The notes: generated by a model from the sequence alone, not told the origin. A stretch of DNA of 64,000 nucleotides from DAOUAM01 sp034433305 (GCA_034433305.1 DAOUAM010000053.1:1-64000), one strand, 5' to 3'. Shown: positions 16,776 to 25,276, numbered from the stretch's first letter. Translations and numbers: made by a program.

Positions 16776-16803
16776 ATTTTACGACATTCTGGCGGCTTGG
16801 CAA
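16776..16803 (-). promoter_or_regulatory. Candidate promoter for SDR-aminotransferase pair
   Basis: Minus-strand TTGCCA (16798-16803), 16-nt spacer, TAAAAT (16776-16781). It lies about 110 nt before the SDR start in the gap behind larE. Confidence 0.5.
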
Positions 16804-16835
16804 GAGGGCCAGCAGGCCATGGGGAGGCTATTCGG

Positions 16836-17702
16836 TCACTGGTCGGCCTTCTTTTTGTTGCGCAGGCCGGCCAGCACCTCGTTGAGGCTGCCGGAGCGGA
16901 AGCCACTCAGGTCGAGGGTGACGTAGGCGTAGCCTATGGAGCGGAAGAACTCGGTGACACGCTGCCTGGTGCCCTCCTCAACAAGCAAGGCGAAGTCCTT
17001 GGGCTCCACCTCGATGCGGGCGATGGTGTCGTGGTGGCGCACCCGTAGCTGGCGTATGCCCAGGCCACGCAGGAACTCCTCTGCCCTGGCGATGCGCGTC
17101 AGCGCCTCCACGGAGACCGGGGTGCCGTAGGGGATTCGGGAGGAGAGGCAGGCCTGGGCAGGCTTGTCCCAGGTGGGAAGGCCCATCTCGCGGGACAGCG
17201 CCCGTATCTCGCTCTTGGTGAGGCCGGCCTCCACCAGCGGGCTGCGGACGCCGTACTGCCTGGCCGCGTTAAGTCCCGGGCGGAAGTCGCCAAGGTCGTC
17301 CACGTTGGTGCCATTGGCGACCCAGGCAAAGCCCTCCTGGGAGGCGATGCGCGTCAGGTGGGTGTAAAGCTCGTCCTTGCAGAAAAAGCAGCGGTTGGGG
17401 CTGTTGGCCTGGTACTCGGGGCGCTCTACCTCGTGCGTCTCGATGACGCGGTGGTTAAGCCCCAGGCGCTGGGCCAGGCCTACGGCCTCGCTGAGCTCCG
17501 TCGGGGCCAGGCTGGGCGACCTGGCCGTGACGGACAGCGCCCTGTGCCCAAGGACCTGGTGGGCCACGGCGGCCAGGAATGCGCTGTCCACCCCACCCGA
17601 GTAGGCAACTATCACAGAACCCATCTCCCGCAGCCGGGCCTTGAGGGCCTCCAGCTTCTCCTGGGCAGCCACGGGATGCTGGTCGGTGGTACCCGCTGCC
17701 AT
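16836..17702 (-). CDS. larE: ATP-dependent sacrificial sulfur transferase LarE
   Basis: LarE, 288 aa, inserts sulfur from its own cysteine into the precursor of the nickel-pincer nucleotide cofactor of lactate racemase and relatives. The PP-loop AYSGGVDSAFLA and the donor cysteine C185 in PAQACLSSRIPYG are present, matching the sacrificial cysteine of Lactiplantibacillus LarE. NRCFFCKDELY is also conserved. LarB, LarC and LarA are not in the window. The ATG at 17702 overlaps the VanZ stop by one base and follows GGAGGT at 5 nt. Confidence 0.9.
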   Translation of the reverse strand: MAAGTTDQHPVAAQEKLEALKARLREMGSVIVAYSGGVDSAFLAAVAHQVLGHRALSVTARSPSLAPTELSEAVGLAQRLGLNHRVIETHEVERPEYQANSPNRCFFCKDELYTHLTRIASQEGFAWVANGTNVDDLGDFRPGLNAARQYGVRSPLVEAGLTKSEIRALSREMGLPTWDKPAQACLSSRIPYGTPVSVEALTRIARAEEFLRGLGIRQLRVRHHDTIARIEVEPKDFALLVEEGTRQRVTEFFRSIGYAYVTLDLSGFRSGSLNEVLAGLRNKKKADQ

Positions 17703-18532
17703 CACAGACCTCCACCCTGGCCCATCAGGCCCACAGGCCAGGGGTGAGTTGTTGACTTTTCTACTGTTCCAGTTGCAGCCTCGCTGGCACTATTGTACAC
17801 CCACAACGCCCTGCTGTTCAGGCCGGGACCTGACACCTGGCCCGATACCTGGCGGAGCTTGCTCGGCGAAGGGCCATCTGGCGCCGGCATGGCTTGGGAG
17901 ACCTTTCCTTCCTGTCGCTGGCGTCCTGGCTCCAGGCTGAAACATGGCAGGGGATAGGAGAGCCAGCCCCACGGGCAACGCTCCACGTGGAGCAGTCCCA
18001 GCGCCTGGACGGTGATTATCACCGTGACAAAGGCAACGGCCATCACGGCGCCGGCATTGGCAACCACGAAGAGGAGCCTGCGGCTGACCCTCAACTGGTC
18101 AGGGACCAGGAATACCAGGACGCCGGTCAACGCCCCCAGGGCGTCGTAGCCTATGTCGGAGGACTGGGGAGTTCTCTCAGGCACAAAGAACTGCACAATC
18201 TCGATGCTGACGCCCAGGGCCAGCGTCGCGCACATGGCCAGGGCAGCCGCGCGCAGCCGCGGGACGCGGCTTCCCACGGCAGGACTGAAGAGCATGTACA
18301 GCAGCGCGCCCAGAACCAGGTGCGTGCCAAAGTGGCCCAGGGACGCTTCCGATTCCTCGGACACCAGCGGCACCCTGGGCAAGCGGGACACCGACCCCAG
18401 GTACAGCACGAACCCCGCCCATACGACCGCCATCAGCAGCGTGAGCCAGCGGGCCACGCCGGCATCATGCCGGCCCGTCGCGAGAGGCCCGCCCGCTCCA
18501 GAGAATGTCCCTTCTTCCTGCCACTTCTTCAA
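17702..18532 (-). CDS. VanZ-like membrane protein with aberrant C-terminal tail
   Basis: A 276-aa protein starting at a TTG. The N-terminal 180 residues hold about five membrane segments and the VanZ-family motif SIEIVQFFVPERTPQSSDI followed by GYDALGALTGVL. VanZ proteins are associated with low-level glycopeptide resistance or envelope functions; the role here is unknown. The last 90 or so residues are hydrophilic, with no family resemblance, and the region also contains a good promoter for larE. The ancestral stop may have been lost so that translation now runs up to larE. Confidence 0.75.
   Translation of the reverse strand: MKKWQEEGTFSGAGGPLATGRHDAGVARWLTLLMAVVWAGFVLYLGSVSRLPRVPLVSEESEASLGHFGTHLVLGALLYMLFSPAVGSRVPRLRAAALAMCATLALGVSIEIVQFFVPERTPQSSDIGYDALGALTGVLVFLVPDQLRVSRRLLFVVANAGAVMAVAFVTVIITVQALGLLHVERCPWGWLSYPLPCFSLEPGRQRQEGKVSQAMPAPDGPSPSKLRQVSGQVSGPGLNSRALWVYNSASEAATGTVEKSTTHPWPVGLMGQGGGL
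17792..17820 (-). promoter_or_regulatory. Candidate larE promoter inside the vanZ-like 3' end
   Basis: Minus-strand TGAACA (17815-17820), 17-nt spacer, TACAAT (17792-17797). Predicted start about 80 nt before the larE ATG. Confidence 0.5.
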
Positions 18533-18835
18533 CAGAAATCCCTTCCTCTAACTATCTCACATCTGCTGCTGGATTCTCCACCCCTACCCGCACCGGGCCA
18601 AAAGCCGCAAGACCTCACTCCCGTTCCCACTCTCCGAATTCAGCTCACACGCGGACAGCTTCTAAGTGGGGGATGGGCAGGGTACGCCCCATTGGCTCCA
18701 TGGTAGCAGTCCAGGTGTGTACAGGCATAAGAGAGTCTTGTCCCGATGCCAGGCTAGCAGGTCTGTGAAATAGAACGCTGGTTGGAGGCCAACGGTGAGG
18801 ACTCTGGCGCACCAGGCCCGGCGGACAGGGCCACG
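18533..18835. other. 303-nt gap without a recognised gene
   Basis: This gap lies between the GT4 stop and the VanZ-like start, both minus strand. No convincing frame, hairpin or strong promoter was found; the VanZ-like TTG is preceded by a purine-rich GAGGAAGG. Confidence 0.4.
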
Positions 18836-19939
18836 TCAGGACTCCAGCACCTGGTCTATGATGCTTGCCACGCGGCGGGCGGTGCCGCTGGCCGAGAATG
18901 CCTCGGCTATGCGCTGCTGGCCTCTGCGCCCAAGCTCGGCCCTCAGCGCTGGGTCGCGCACAAGCCGCAGAAGGGCCTGGGTCAGCGCGGGGATATCCTC
19001 GCTGGGCACCAGGAAGCCGGTCTGCCCGTCCACAACGGTCTCGCTGACACCATCCACGGCGAAGGCCGCCACGGGCAGTCCGGCCTCCATGGCCTCCATC
19101 ACGGGCCTGGGATGGGGGTCATTGAGGGCCGTGTGCAGGAACACCTGGGCGCCGTGGAGCAGCAGGGTTATGTCCCGCCTGAAACCCAGCAGGAACACGT
19201 GACGCTCAAGGTCCAGTTGACGCACCAGGCCGCGCACCTTCTCGACGTACAGCGGCTCACGCTCCAGACTACCGGCAATAAGCAGGCGGACATGAGGCGC
19301 TTCCCTGACGGCCTGGGCCATGGCCCTGACAGCGTACTCCACCCCCTTGCGCTTGCACACGTGGGAAACACTTACGGCCACCACGTCATCTGGCGCCAGC
19401 CCCATCTCGGACAGCAGGTACTCCCTCGCGGCGTCAGGGTCAACCTCCGGCACCAGGGTCTCCACTCCGTTGTGGACTACAAACAGCCTTTCCTGGGGCA
19501 CGAACCTGGCGACGGACTGAGCACACGCGTCGGAGACCGCGATGGCGGCGTCGGCGATTTTGAGAAAGCCCAGGTCTCGCCAGGACTTGCCCCAGCCCAT
19601 GCCGCGCACGTGGCAGATGAAGGGGACTCCCACCAGCTTGGCGGCGATGAGCGCGGTCTGAGAGCAGGTGCTGGTGCTGTTGCCATAGACCAGGTGGAAC
19701 CCCTCGCGCTTTATAAGCTCCACCAGTGCCGGGACAGAGCGCTTGTTCAGCGAGGGCAGCCGGAAGAACTGGACCTGCTCCCGGGCCAGCGCCTCGCAGA
19801 ACAGCCCGGAGCCTCGCAGCACCACGGCGACGTGGTAGTCACGACGCAGGTGGCGCAGCAGCAGCAGGAGACTGTTGGTCGGGCCGGTCCAGTCGCCCGT
19901 GTGGGAGACGAACAGTATGCGCTTGCGGGTCCCGTTCAA
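18836..19939 (-). CDS. Glycosyltransferase family 4
   Basis: A GT-B fold retaining glycosyltransferase, 367 aa from the preferred TTG at 19939 (AGGAG 10 nt upstream; N-terminus MNGTRKRILFVSHTGDWTGP). The N-domain reaches about residue 165. The C-domain shows VSHVCKRKGVEYAVRAM, the GFRRDI segment, and the nucleotide-sugar motif HPRPVMEAMEAGLPVAAFAV, a variant of the usual E-x7-E. Products are probably cell-surface glycans or glycolipids. No polysaccharide cluster surrounds it; a second glycosyltransferase (GT2) lies at 29.8 kb. An in-frame TTG at 20023 is a weaker start. Confidence 0.85.
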   Translation of the reverse strand: MNGTRKRILFVSHTGDWTGPTNSLLLLLRHLRRDYHVAVVLRGSGLFCEALAREQVQFFRLPSLNKRSVPALVELIKREGFHLVYGNSTSTCSQTALIAAKLVGVPFICHVRGMGWGKSWRDLGFLKIADAAIAVSDACAQSVARFVPQERLFVVHNGVETLVPEVDPDAAREYLLSEMGLAPDDVVAVSVSHVCKRKGVEYAVRAMAQAVREAPHVRLLIAGSLEREPLYVEKVRGLVRQLDLERHVFLLGFRRDITLLLHGAQVFLHTALNDPHPRPVMEAMEAGLPVAAFAVDGVSETVVDGQTGFLVPSEDIPALTQALLRLVRDPALRAELGRRGQQRIAEAFSASGTARRVASIIDQVLES

Positions 19940-20023
19940 AAGGGCTCGACTCCTGATGGATTGTGACGTACCAGCGCCTTTGCCACCCCTCCCGCCAGGC
20001 AAGGCACATGAGCATGCCTGCAA

Positions 20024-20462
20024 GGAGGTTACACAGGGACTTGGGTACAGGCGCGGAGGACTGCCAGTTGAGGGCAGTCGAAAGCAGGCTACACTCTCGA
20101 TACCATGTCCGAGGGCATGGCACTTACTTCAATATTGACCAAAGTCATTCGGCGGACAATACCCTTTTGGACGATACTGTGTGAAAGGCCGGTGCCAGCC
20201 ACGAGGGCGTAATATGCCTGGTGGAGGTCACAGGTTGACACCCCACAGTGACGGTGCTATATTCGCAGCAGCTTTGACATATCTCTTCCAGGCCCTGGCA
20301 TGTCCACTCCCGCCCACACTCACCAGTGCAGGGCCTGGCGGCCCTCAAGTCCCTTCCATCAGATGCAAAGGCCCTACCTCACTCACCAGGAACAACGTGT
20401 GAGACTGGCGCCAGCGCCTGGCCGGAGCGACTGGCGACGCAGACCTCAATCAGGAGAGCAGC
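20024..20462. other. Divergent intergenic region upstream of etfB
   Basis: About 440 nt between the GT4 gene and etfB. Apart from the strong plus-strand promoter listed separately, it holds a small palindrome (CCATG then CATGG near 20102-20119) and no convincing reading frame. The predicted etfB leader of nearly 200 nt is unusually long for this compact genome. Confidence 0.5.
20235..20263 (+). promoter_or_regulatory. Strong sigma-70 promoter of the etf operon
   Basis: TTGACA (20235-20240), 17-nt spacer, TATATT (20258-20263). Only one base departs from consensus. Predicted start near 20270, giving a leader of about 193 nt before etfB. Confidence 0.75.
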
Positions 20463-21260
20463 ATGCCTGTGAACATCATCGTCTGCGTGAAGCAGGTAAT
20501 TGACCCCCAGATGCCAGCGTCGGCCTTCCGAATTGACACCAGCAGGAAGCGAGTGGCCCCGGCACCTGGCGTCCCGCCAGTGGTCAATGGCTTCGATGAG
20601 AACGCTGTGGAAGCGGCCCTGCGCATCAAGGACAAGGCCGGCGGGACGGTCACTCTGCTGTCCGCGGGCAGCCAGTTCGTCATGGATGTCATGAAAAAGC
20701 CCCTGTCCATGGGGGCCGACCAGTTGGTGCTGCTGCAGGACCAGCAGTTCGAAGACCTTGACTCTTCAGCCACCGCTTATGTGCTGGCCCAGGCCATAAA
20801 GAAGCTGGGCAAGTTTGACCTTGTCCTGTGCGGTCGGCAGGCGTCGGACTGGGACAACGCCCAGGTGCCTCTGGGCATAGCCGAGCTCCTGGGGCTGCCC
20901 TGCATCACCATCGCCCAGAAGATAGACCTGGCCGATGGCGGCGTCATGGTGCAGCGCGCGCTGACCGATGGCTACGAGGTGGTGGAGGCACAGCTCCCCG
21001 CGCTGGTCACGGTGAGCAACGAGCTGGGCGAGCCACGCTACCCTACCCTCAGGGGCATCATGGCGGCCAGCCGCAAGACGCCCACCGTCTGGACGGCGGC
21101 GGACCTGGGCATCAGCCCGGCCACGCTGGCCCCCAGGCTCCAGCTACTGGAGCTATTCGTGCCCGTCAGCGAGAAACACTGCGAGTTCATCAAAGGCGAA
21201 AACGAGGCGGACGCAGGCCGAAAGCTGGCGCTGAGGCTCCGGGAGGAGAGGCTTATCTAG
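20463..21260 (+). CDS. etfB: Electron transfer flavoprotein subunit beta
   Basis: EtfB, 265 aa, binds AMP and, with EtfA, accepts electrons from acyl-CoA and other flavin dehydrogenases. The opening NIIVCVKQVIDPQMP and VNGFDENAVEAALRIKD are typical, as is LCGRQASDWDNAQVPLGIAE. The C-terminal recognition region precedes the stop. AGGAGA lies 7 nt before the ATG. It is followed by etfA and a small unknown gene in one apparent operon. Confidence 0.96.
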   Translation: MPVNIIVCVKQVIDPQMPASAFRIDTSRKRVAPAPGVPPVVNGFDENAVEAALRIKDKAGGTVTLLSAGSQFVMDVMKKPLSMGADQLVLLQDQQFEDLDSSATAYVLAQAIKKLGKFDLVLCGRQASDWDNAQVPLGIAELLGLPCITIAQKIDLADGGVMVQRALTDGYEVVEAQLPALVTVSNELGEPRYPTLRGIMAASRKTPTVWTAADLGISPATLAPRLQLLELFVPVSEKHCEFIKGENEADAGRKLALRLREERLI

Positions 21261-21336
21261 CAGGCCCCGCCTTGTGCAAAGGCGAGACGCGAAATCGCCG
21301 AAATCTAAAGTACGATTTGATTGACGGAGCGGATTC

Positions 21337-22332
21337 ATGGCTGGAATACTAGTGCTCGGAGAGTTGACCGAGGGGAAGATGCACTCCATGACGGCCGAAC
21401 TGCTGGCGGCGGGACGTGGCTTGAGTGGAGCGCTGGGGGAGGAGGTGGCGGTCGCTTTCCAGGGCCAGGGGATACCTGAGGGTATCTCCAGCCAGGCAAT
21501 CGCCCAGGGGGCCGACCGGGTGTACCTGGTGGAACACCAGTTGCTTTCCGGCCCTCTGGTAGATGCCCATCTGGCAGCGTTCGAGGAGGTGTGCAGGGGG
21601 ATAGGGCCCAGTGTCGTGCTGGTGGGCAGGACCCCGCTGGGGCGCGACATAGGGCCAAGGCTGGCCTTTCGCCTGGGCGTTGGCATGGCCCAGGACTGCA
21701 CCGATGTCAGGATAGACCCGGCGACCAGGCGGGTGGTCGCCACGCGGCCTGTGTACGGCGGCAACGCCATGGCGCGGCTGTCGTTCCCACAGGCCGACCC
21801 GCAGATCGTAGTGCTCAGGGGCAAGGTGTTTGATCCCCTTCCGGCCAGTCCCGCCAGGACTGGACAGGTGGAGAGGCTCCAGCCCAACCTGGACCCTTCA
21901 GCCATCAAGACCAGGCTGGTGGAGGTGGTGAAGCAGCAGGCCCAGGGCATGAGGCTGGAGGACGCGCCGGTGGTGGTCAGCGGCGGGAGGGGACTGGGCG
22001 GCCCGGAGCCTTTCAGGCTGCTGGAAGAGCTGGCTGCGCTGCTGGGCGGCGCCGTCGGGGCCTCCAGGGCCGTCTGTGATGCGGGCTGGATGGACCATAG
22101 CTACCAGGTCGGACTGACAGGCAAGACAATCACGCCTAACTTGTATATCACGGTGGGCATTTCGGGCGCCAGCCAGCACATGGCTGGCTGCTCCGGGGCC
22201 AGGCACATCGTGGCTATCAACAAGGACGCGGACGCCAATATCTTTAAAGAGGCCAGCTTTGGGGTGGTGGGGGACTGGAGGAACGTTCTGCCTTCTTTCA
22301 TCGAGACAGTCCGTGAACTGGTCAAATCCTAG
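21337..22332 (+). CDS. etfA: Electron transfer flavoprotein subunit alpha
   Basis: EtfA, 331 aa, carries the redox FAD. The FAD signature is present as GGAVGASRAVCDAGWMDHSY, then QVGLTGKTITPNLYITVGIS, GASQHMAGC and AINKDADANIFKEASFGVVGD. The N-domain is of normal length. No ETF:quinone oxidoreductase or acyl-CoA dehydrogenase is in the window, so the electron donors and acceptor are not defined here. Confidence 0.96.
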   Translation: MAGILVLGELTEGKMHSMTAELLAAGRGLSGALGEEVAVAFQGQGIPEGISSQAIAQGADRVYLVEHQLLSGPLVDAHLAAFEEVCRGIGPSVVLVGRTPLGRDIGPRLAFRLGVGMAQDCTDVRIDPATRRVVATRPVYGGNAMARLSFPQADPQIVVLRGKVFDPLPASPARTGQVERLQPNLDPSAIKTRLVEVVKQQAQGMRLEDAPVVVSGGRGLGGPEPFRLLEELAALLGGAVGASRAVCDAGWMDHSYQVGLTGKTITPNLYITVGISGASQHMAGCSGARHIVAINKDADANIFKEASFGVVGDWRNVLPSFIETVRELVKS

Positions 22333-22350
22333 CACGGGGTGAAACAGGTG

Positions 22351-22788
22351 ATGGACGAAGGTTTCGCACTGGACCTCCAGGAGGTCCTGAAGAACATTGA
22401 TAGTGCCGAAGTTATGTCACTATTCTTCCCCACACTCCGGAAAGCCGTAGTGATAGATACCCGCCACAGCGCGACGGAAGACCCGCTGGTACGCATCATG
22501 CCTATGGTGGCGTCGCCCCAGGAGCGGCTCAAGACCATTCGCCGCCTGCGGCCCAAGTTCCCCAGGCTCCAGAACCTCACCCTGATACCATGGACCGGGA
22601 ATATTGAGAGCCTCGTCAGGCTGGGCGTGTGGGAGCGCATCGTCAACCGCTTCGTCAGGTCTGGGCACTTCGAGGTGGTGAACACCTGCCAGGAGGTCTT
22701 GCAGGAGTTGCGACGTCTGGAGAAGGCGGAGCTGGCGGCGGCTGTCCTGGGAGAGAACTACTACACCATCTGGTCAGCACGAAAGTAA
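22351..22788 (+). CDS. Conserved-looking hypothetical protein downstream of etfA
   Basis: A 145-aa soluble, basic protein I do not recognise. It begins MDEGFALDLQEVLKNIDSAE and contains ATEDPLVRIMPMVASPQERL and IPWTGNIESLVRLGVWERIV. No cysteine pair, signal peptide or membrane segment. It starts 18 nt after etfA, so it is almost certainly in the etf operon. A GTG 12 nt upstream is an alternative start. High GC at third positions supports real coding. It ends just before a strong hairpin. Confidence 0.75.
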   Translation: MDEGFALDLQEVLKNIDSAEVMSLFFPTLRKAVVIDTRHSATEDPLVRIMPMVASPQERLKTIRRLRPKFPRLQNLTLIPWTGNIESLVRLGVWERIVNRFVRSGHFEVVNTCQEVLQELRRLEKAELAAAVLGENYYTIWSARK

Positions 22789-22835
22789 AGGACTTTTCGT
22801 CACTCTTAGCAAAGCGCGTAGCTCAAGGCACCCCA

Positions 22836-22876
22836 AAAGCAGTGGCCGACAGGAGACACCTGTCGGCCACTGCTTT
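22836..22876. terminator. Perfect 18-bp hairpin between convergent genes
   Basis: Bases 22836-22853 pair without mismatch with 22859-22876 around a 5-nt loop. The stem ends in AAA/TTT on each side, so it can act in both directions for the etf operon (plus) and the EF-G-like gene (minus). Confidence 0.75.
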
Positions 22877-22916
22877 GTGTGCACCTCGCCTGCCCGCCCA
22901 ACCGAGGGCGCTGCCT

Positions 22917-24968
22917 CTAGGCGCGGCTTGCCTCTCGCTGCTTCATTTGCTCGACGATACGCTGGACCAGGTGCTGTGGCACAGGCTCATAGTGGTCGAA
23001 CTCCATGGTAAAGGAGCCGCGCCCCTGGGTCTGGGAGCGCAGGTCCAGGGAGTACTTGAGCACCTCGGCTTGGGGCACCTCGGCCTCCACGACAGTGGTG
23101 CCGTCGCCCTGGGGCATCATGCCCTGGATACGCCCGCGCTTGCTGTTCAGGTCGCCGATAACGTCCCCGGCGAAGTTGTCCGGCACGGTCACCCGCAGGC
23201 GCATGATAGGCTCCAGCAGGACCGGGCTGGCCTGCTTCATGCCATTGGAGAAGGCGTAGGCGCCGGCGATCTCGAAGCATATGCCCGACGAGTCCACCGG
23301 ATGATAGCTGCCGTCCACCAGCGTGGCCCTGATATCCACCACCGGGAAGCCGGCGATAATGCCCTCGGCCAGCGCCTTGTTGATGCCCTTCTCCACTGAG
23401 GGGATGTACTCCCTGGGCACGGCGCCGCCAACCACGCGCTCGGCGAACTCGAACCCGCTGCCCCTTGGCAGTGGCTCAAGCTCCAGCCACACATGGCCGT
23501 ACTGGCCATGGCCGCCGGTCTGCTTCTTGTGCTTGTACTCCACCCGCGTGGGATTGCCGATGGTCTCCTTGTAAGGCACCTTGGGCAACTGGAGCAGTAT
23601 GTCCACGCCGAACTTGCGCTTCATCTTCTCCACCGCCACCTCCAGGTGGGTGTCGCCCAGGCCGCCCAGCAGAAGCTCCAGGGTGTCTGGCTCGCGCCGC
23701 ACCTTCAGGCTGGGGTCCTCCTCCACTATCCGCGACAGGGCCGTAGTCATTTTGTCCAGGTCTGCCTTGGTCTTGGGATAGACGGACATCTGGAAGGCCA
23801 CCTGCGGGAACTCGATGCCTGGCAGCACCAGCGGCTTCTCCCGCTGGCAGAGAGTATCGCCCGTCAGCACGGAAGTCAGCTTGGAGACGCCGCCGATGTC
23901 GCCGGCCACCAGCGCTGAGGACGGCTCCTGGGACTTGCCCCGGACGACAAACACCTGGCCGACGCGCTCCTGCTCCCCCTTGGCCGCGTTCCACACCTGG
24001 GAATCGCTCTTGAACGTACCGCTGTAAACTCGGAAGTAGGACAGCTTGCCGACGAAGGGGTCCGCCGTCGTCTTGAAGACCAGCGCCGCCAGCGGCCCGT
24101 TGCTGTCGCAGGGGAGTTCTACCTCGTCATTGGCGTTGGGAATGGTGGCCACAGCCGGGCCAACGTCGGCCGGCGAGGGCAGCAGGTCCAGGACGGTGTC
24201 CATGAGCTCTCTGGCGCCAATGCCCGCCGTGGCGGCGCTCACTAGCACTGGCACGATGTCCCCCGAGGCCACACCCTTCTTGAGGCCGCTGGACAACTCC
24301 TCCCTGGTCAGGGCCTCGCCCTCCAGGTACTTGGTCGCCAGGTCGTCGTCCGTTTCGGCAACGGCCTCAATGAGCCTCTCCCGCGCGGCCTCGACGTTGT
24401 CCTTGGCCTCGTCAGGCACCTGGGCGCCAGGGTCCAGCAGGTTCACAATGCCCGAGAAGGAGGACTCAGCCCCTATGGGCACGTGGACCGCGACGCACTT
24501 CCTGCCGAAGCGCTCCACCAGCGCCGCCATCACTCGCTGGAAGTCGGCGTTCTCACGGTCCATCTTGTTGACCACGATCAACCTGGGCAGGCCACGCTGG
24601 CTGGCCAGCTTCCACAACTGCTCGGTGCCGACCTCGATACCGGAGGGGGCAGCCACTACAATGACGGCCCCATCGGCGACCCGCAGGGCGGACGCCACCT
24701 CGCCCCGGAAGTCGGCGTACCCGGGGGTGTCAATGAAGTTGATCTTGTGGTCCTTCCAGGGAGTGGGCAGCAGAGCAAGCTGCACACTGGTGCGCCGACG
24801 TACCTCCTCAGGCTCATAGTCAGATACAGTGTTGCCGTCCTCGGCCCTGCCCATGCGAGATATAACGCCCGCGGCGTAGAGCATGGCTTCCGCGAGAGCA
24901 GTCTTGCCGGCACCATTGTGGGACAACAGTACAACATTGCGCAGCCGGTCCGTCGTGATGTTGGGCAT
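22917..24968 (-). CDS. EF-G-like translational GTPase (FusA2 type)
   Basis: A 683-aa paralogue of EF-G. The P-loop is altered (SHNGAGKTALAE), and the G3 motif reads DTPGYADF: the catalytic histidine of EF-G is Y84 here. NKMD is kept. The domain IV sequence TGGHGQYGHVWLELEPLPRG and SYHPVDSSG remain. This pattern matches the EF-G-2 subfamily known from Thermus, whose cellular role is unsettled. The ATG at 24968 follows GAGGAG at 8 nt; an upstream ATG at 25004 has no ribosome site. It lies downstream of a zinc-ribbon microprotein gene. Confidence 0.93.
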   Translation of the reverse strand: MPNITTDRLRNVVLLSHNGAGKTALAEAMLYAAGVISRMGRAEDGNTVSDYEPEEVRRRTSVQLALLPTPWKDHKINFIDTPGYADFRGEVASALRVADGAVIVVAAPSGIEVGTEQLWKLASQRGLPRLIVVNKMDRENADFQRVMAALVERFGRKCVAVHVPIGAESSFSGIVNLLDPGAQVPDEAKDNVEAARERLIEAVAETDDDLATKYLEGEALTREELSSGLKKGVASGDIVPVLVSAATAGIGARELMDTVLDLLPSPADVGPAVATIPNANDEVELPCDSNGPLAALVFKTTADPFVGKLSYFRVYSGTFKSDSQVWNAAKGEQERVGQVFVVRGKSQEPSSALVAGDIGGVSKLTSVLTGDTLCQREKPLVLPGIEFPQVAFQMSVYPKTKADLDKMTTALSRIVEEDPSLKVRREPDTLELLLGGLGDTHLEVAVEKMKRKFGVDILLQLPKVPYKETIGNPTRVEYKHKKQTGGHGQYGHVWLELEPLPRGSGFEFAERVVGGAVPREYIPSVEKGINKALAEGIIAGFPVVDIRATLVDGSYHPVDSSGICFEIAGAYAFSNGMKQASPVLLEPIMRLRVTVPDNFAGDVIGDLNSKRGRIQGMMPQGDGTTVVEAEVPQAEVLKYSLDLRSQTQGRGSFTMEFDHYEPVPQHLVQRIVEQMKQREASRA

Positions 24969-25119
24969 GTCCTGATCTCCTCTCTGGTTGGTGCCTTGGT
25001 TCATTTTAGAGAAACGTTAACCCTCAGCGCAACGGCCCTCGCTGGCCCCCACCGGCCACTGGGCCGCTGAGTCGGGCTTGCGCTGGCGCAGTCCGCCGAA
25101 AAGCGCCTGTCCAGGAGCA

Positions 25120-25157
25120 GGTGAAGGGGACATCCGCACCCAGATGTCCCCTTCACC
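25120..25157 (-). terminator. 15-bp hairpin between zinc-ribbon gene and EF-G-like gene
   Basis: 25120-25134 pairs perfectly with 25143-25157 around an 8-nt loop, 27 nt after the zinc-ribbon stop. There is no T run, so it may be a weak terminator or mRNA-stabilising structure. Confidence 0.55.
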
Positions 25158-25183
25158 AAAGGGCTAGCACAGTGGGCGGTGCG

Positions 25184-25276
25184 CTACCATCCTGGGCGTC
25201 GCGCGCCGCATTTGCCGCAGAAAACATCGCGCATGGGGCCGTTCTCGTGCCCGCACTTCTCGCATTTCCACGACAT
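25184..25276 (-). CDS. 30-aa zinc-ribbon microprotein
   Basis: The reading frame encodes MSWKCEKCGHENGPMRDVFC followed by GKCGARRPGW. Two CxxC pairs, 13 residues apart, make a complete zinc ribbon in 30 residues. AGGAGGT lies 9 nt before the ATG, a near-perfect ribosome site, which strongly supports translation from here rather than from the longer upstream frame. Function unknown; similar short ribbons act as adaptors or nucleic-acid binders. It precedes the EF-G-like gene on the same strand. Confidence 0.72.
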   Translation of the reverse strand: MSWKCEKCGHENGPMRDVFCGKCGARRPGW

